A DNA stretch of 64,000 nt from Owenia fusiformis (taxonomy: Eukaryota > Annelida > Polychaeta > Sabellida > Oweniidae). The stretch is from contig CAIIXF020000010.1 of assembly GCA_903813345.2 (NCBI GenBank), forward strand, positions 35,391,425 through 35,455,424. The letters are read 5' to 3'. The number at the start of each line of letters is the position of its first letter. Within the stretch, counting starts at the first letter, position 1. The translations under genes were made by a program, and so were the position numbers. Under the pieces are notes generated by a model. It was given only the letters and a program-made list of their open reading frames with translations. It ran no database searches and was not told the origin of the DNA. This document shows, in pieces, positions 60,629 to 64,000 of the stretch.

Positions 60629-62849
60629 ATTTGTAACCCTTTGATACGCTCCCATAAAAACGGTTTGGCAAGAGGCAAGATTTAAACCATGTAAAAGCAT
60701 TAACAAATTCTTCAAAGTTGTCATAAATGTCTTCAGGTCTACGGCACTAATATGTAGCGATTAACGTAACTTAATAATTTTACACAATATTTGACCTTTT
60801 CCCATTTACAAACTTTTATAGACCTGGAGTGGGAGAAGGGTGATTTTCAATCAATAAGAAATGTTCAATGAGAGTAAGTTCAAGCTGTTAATATACTGGG
60901 CCAATAGATTTTATGTTAGTGCGAGTATAATTGCAACGAAACAACTTCATCTATAACTAAACAACATTTGTTAAACAATCAAGTCTACATTAATGTTGAT
61001 TGCATGTATGAACGAAGTATTGAAAAATCATGGTATGCTTAGTATGTTAATTGATTTTTTATATTTTAGTTCTTTTGTTAAAACAATTTCGTTTATGCCA
61101 TATATTTAGCTCACAATTAAGCTATTGTTATTATCCACTTGTGAGCTATTGTTCGTCATCGTCATTCTGTTTGTCTGTCAGTACTTGTTGCTACTTGAAA
61201 TCCTTACGACAATCCATTTGGTTTAACTTTTTTAAATGTGTCTATATAATGTTTTTAAAAGCCCCAAAGGTACAGCTCGCCTCGCTAAAAAATGACGATT
61301 ACTTTTATTACATAAAAATCAGGTTTACAGCTTTTTGTCATGACTCCGCAATTATTCCATAAAGCTTAACATTTTCCAGGTACCTTTCTGTAAAGGTTTG
61401 AAATAATGTCTACAAGTATTGGCAAAAATACTATTTGTATGTTGCAAATATCCAAAATGGCCGTCGCTTTAATCACTTTTTGTGGTATGAATCCAAAATT
61501 ATTGCAACTGGTTACTTAAAATTGTACAAGCAGATAAGTATACAGGTTAATAATCTGTCTGAAATATGTCTAAAATGCATATTCACCATGTGAGCCCAGT
61601 ACCCATGGTACTATTCATTAAATATTGTAATATAGTTCAATACGAGTTTTTGGATCGATGTATTAGATAAAGCAGATTCCTCTAAATTATATTGTAAACA
61701 CTGTATATATTTAGTCTCACCTTGCAAAACAGAGGGATTTGATGTGCACCATATATACAGAGTGGGACAAAAAAGAGCGTCAATATTATTTGAAAATAAA
61801 CATTTTAACAAGGCACGGGTATGAAAAACACATCCGCTGTTGGTGAAGCAACCAATTTTAAAATCCATTGTCAAATCTTGGGAGGATAATAATTATCGAC
61901 AAGTAAAAAATATTGACGTTTTTGGTCCACTTTCTAATTAGTCATAAAGTATAGGCGAAACGCTGGCAAGGGGAATTATCAACGACTGGGTGTTGTTTGG
62001 GTTTAAAGGAGTTTGTATAGAAACCAGCAGTCCAAACCATCCATCTCTAATAACAGAAAGAATGGTCAGATTATTTGCCTCATATTGCCATATAATTATT
62101 TGCTCTAAGATGGAGGGAAACGATTCATGAACGTAAAAAATAAGATTTAAAAATAGGATATTAATATTTCATTCTATTGAGTTGAATATCTGTGCATCTT
62201 TCGCATCGTGAAGGTTTTAATCTGGAATAGAATTAAAATATGTACATTTATATAGATTTTAACCTCTGTTTATAATATGCCATAGCTATAATAATGATAT
62301 CCACTGTAAAATGTAAATTAATTTTAAAAATCCCATAAGCTGTGTACCGTAAGGTATTCACCTGTTGTCTAATAAGCACGACCAGTGAATATCGCTTTAT
62401 CTCCCATGGCACGTGACAGGATTTTGACCAATCATACAATCGAAAACTTAACAGTAATGAATAATATTCCATCAATATTGTTTTAATTACTTTGAAATGA
62501 ATCTATGTAGTTTTAATAAAATTAAATAAGTGAAATAAAGAATTTCTCCTCTTATGTTTGATTTAGACAGGGATGAATAAAAGTATTTGCTTTCCAATTA
62601 GACTATAGATCAAGAAAGAGTTGCTGAACATTGCTGCCATCTATTTATCTGTATTACATACCTAGCGAAGCATTTGTACGGAAGTCAATGGGAAAGTTAG
62701 CGAGCTATATCCACCGATATTGCCCGATTACCCCGATATAGCCCGCTTACCTCGTTTTGATATTAGATTTCTTTAATAACCATGATAATATCATGACGTC
62801 ACGTCATTGATACAAAGTGACCATGTGAACAAAGGCATGTAATACATCA
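60629..62849. other. downstream of the PKS gene, no gene seen
   Basis: No canonical AATAAA was noticed just after the PKS stop; CCCATAAAAACGG at about 60650 is the nearest A-rich candidate. The rest is AT-rich with short open frames of no known type. At about 62700-62755 words such as CCGATATTGCCCG and CCGATATAGCCCG repeat loosely. Confidence 0.4.
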
Positions 62850-62962
62850 GTTATGTCACTATGACGTGAAATATGCCTTCGTTCTTGCCCAAATATAGAG
62901 CCTCCCAAGGTCGGCCTATATTGGGAGAACTCAGGCATATTTCACGTCATAGTGACATAACC
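62850..62962. repeat. 113-bp hairpin (short palindromic MITE)
   Basis: GTTATGTCACTATGACGTGA at the left end is matched by its exact complement at the right end. The arms continue inward for about 45 bp with a few differences (AAATATGCC, then TTCTTGCCCAAATATAG against CTATATTGGGAGAAC). The stem is long with a short loop. It is probably a foldback MITE. Confidence 0.8.
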
Positions 62963-63065
62963 TCTAAATATAGCACTTCATATATACCGATACCTTGCAA
63001 AACAGAGGAGTTGCACCATTGTACAGAATGCACGGTGTATAACCCAAACGTTCCTACATGCACGA

Positions 63066-63840
63066 CGGAGCGTTTCATTTACGCGGAAACGCTCCGGAGC
63101 GAAATAAAATGACGGCTAATGAAGATTCCACTATGACCGTAAGTATTGTTTCTCTCGTTTCTCTTACATATCATATGTTATGGTGAAATATTATGTACCA
63201 TTCGATGAACAATACCGTGAGGAAAGATCTTATTTATTCAACTTCTGGTGGTAAACTGTTATTTGCTTGATCAAAGCTCCGTACTTGTAGATCGAACGAA
63301 TCTGAAGATGACGATTTGACCACAAATTACGAATTAAACTAGTATTTCTGTTAAAGTAGTAGATCACAAACTCATTTCCTAAAGTCCCAGTCCAAATCCA
63401 TTACTTGTTCTCGAGAAATCGCTTGTTTTCCTCAAAACGCTCCGTCGATTTAGAACACAATTTTAGAAACGCTCTTACCATTTTGTTTTGATATCATTTT
63501 CAGATTATTAGAGAAGAGTTCCGAATCGAATCTTTCTCTCAAAAACGTGTTGTACTTGTTAGGCAAATTGAAACATCTGAACCTGGTGGTGCTAAACGTG
63601 CAACTAGCTGATTTAAGCCTACATTAGATGATGTCATGCCTACATGTGTGCTAAATCATAGAACTATAGAAAAATACTAAAATTTATATGTGAATTAATC
63701 TTTCTTCTTTTGATGCCAAGGGGCATAATAGATCTTTTCTTTCGCTTCCTGAAAGGGAAAGGCAAGCTATATATTTCCTAAACTGATCTAGACTACCGGA
63801 GCGTTTCCAGTTCACTGTGTTAACCAGATCGGAGCGTTTC
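63066..63840. promoter_or_regulatory. cluster of GGAGCGTTTC motifs
   Basis: GGAGCGTTTC or its complement occurs exactly at 63067-63076, 63086-63095 (inverted), 63798-63807 and 63831-63840, with one-mismatch copies at 63434-63443 and 63466-63475. The inverted copy at 63086 ends 13 bases before the ATG at 63109. Such clustering in AT-rich DNA suggests a binding site or a repeat-derived motif; the factor is unknown. Confidence 0.4.
63109..63611 (+). CDS. possible two-exon small protein (45 residues)
   Basis: Exon 1 (63109-63138) encodes MTANEDSTMT and ends at a consensus donor, ACC|GTAAGTATT. Exon 2 (63504-63611) follows a good acceptor (ATCATTTTCAG) and in frame encodes IIREEFRIESFSQKRVVLVR, then QIETSEPGGAKRATS and a TGA. 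Both junctions are phase 0 and the intron is 365 bp. The protein is charged, without a membrane segment or known motif. It may be a real small gene, the start of a longer gene with different splicing, or chance. It sits inside the GGAGCGTTTC cluster. Confidence 0.35.
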
Positions 63841-64000
63841 TTGAATATGAGAATGTCATCATTTTTAAGACTGGATTTCGGTCATCAAATCACTATTACG
63901 ATAATGTATGGTGCGTTGAAGCATTGGAATTTGACTAAAATATACGTTGGTGCTCTAATCTTGGCTCAACTAATCACATGTATCGACAAAAGGGTTTTGA
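63612..64000. other. right edge, no gene seen
   Basis: AT-rich sequence carrying two of the GGAGCGTTTC motifs (63798 and 63831). No exon is recognised before the window ends. Confidence 0.4.

Overview
The window is AT-rich animal nuclear DNA, most likely from a marine invertebrate. Three things point that way: genes split by GT..AG introns, first exons of two-pore-domain (K2P) potassium channels, and a spliced, highly reducing type I polyketide synthase of the kind found in several invertebrate phyla. The rest is a dense collection of LINE, mariner, pogo-type, Foldback-type and other DNA-transposon relics. I cannot name the phylum from the sequence alone. I saw no LTR element, tRNA, rRNA or CRISPR array.

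Left third (1-26.4 kb): four paralogous K2P exons lie on the minus strand at 1884-2331, 5086-5515, 18326-18752 and 25893-26322. Each runs from the start codon through TM1, the extracellular cap and the first pore helix. Each stops at the same phase-1 donor inside the first glycine codon of the first selectivity filter. I found no matching second exon (YG...TM2) after any of them, so they may be alternative first exons of a gene continuing left of base 1, or tandem genes whose other exons I missed. Between them lie a 76-bp tandem array with a 2.65-kb higher-order duplication (about 6.1-11.4 kb), a 3.9-kb element with about 0.5-kb terminal inverted repeats (TIRs) and a pogo-type insertion inside it (11.6-15.6 kb), a mariner element (21.3-22.3 kb) and a roughly 60-bp array with a 369-bp higher-order period (23.5-24.8 kb).

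Middle (27.4-48.9 kb): transposon graveyard. The showpiece is a nest at 37.0-47.0 kb. A short TIR element holds a 5'-truncated LINE (target duplication of 9 bp). That LINE holds a Foldback-like element (9-bp duplication), a mariner relic (TA) and a roughly 5-kb TIR element (TTA), and the last of these contains further MITEs. Other TA-flanked MITEs lie at 28.4, 30.2 and 48.3 kb.

Right third (49.3-60.6 kb): a polyketide synthase gene on the plus strand. The proposed five-exon model (49302-49325, 51105-51225, 53125-59852, 60054-60135, 60360-60628) has consistent splice phases and codes for about 2,407 residues: KS-AT-DH-pseudoMT-ER-KR-ACP, with no release domain. A single 6.7-kb exon carries everything from KS to KR. 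Its second intron holds a TTAA-flanked insertion whose empty site survives in a neighbouring duplicate. The last kilobase has a possible tiny two-exon gene under a cluster of GGAGCGTTTC motifs.
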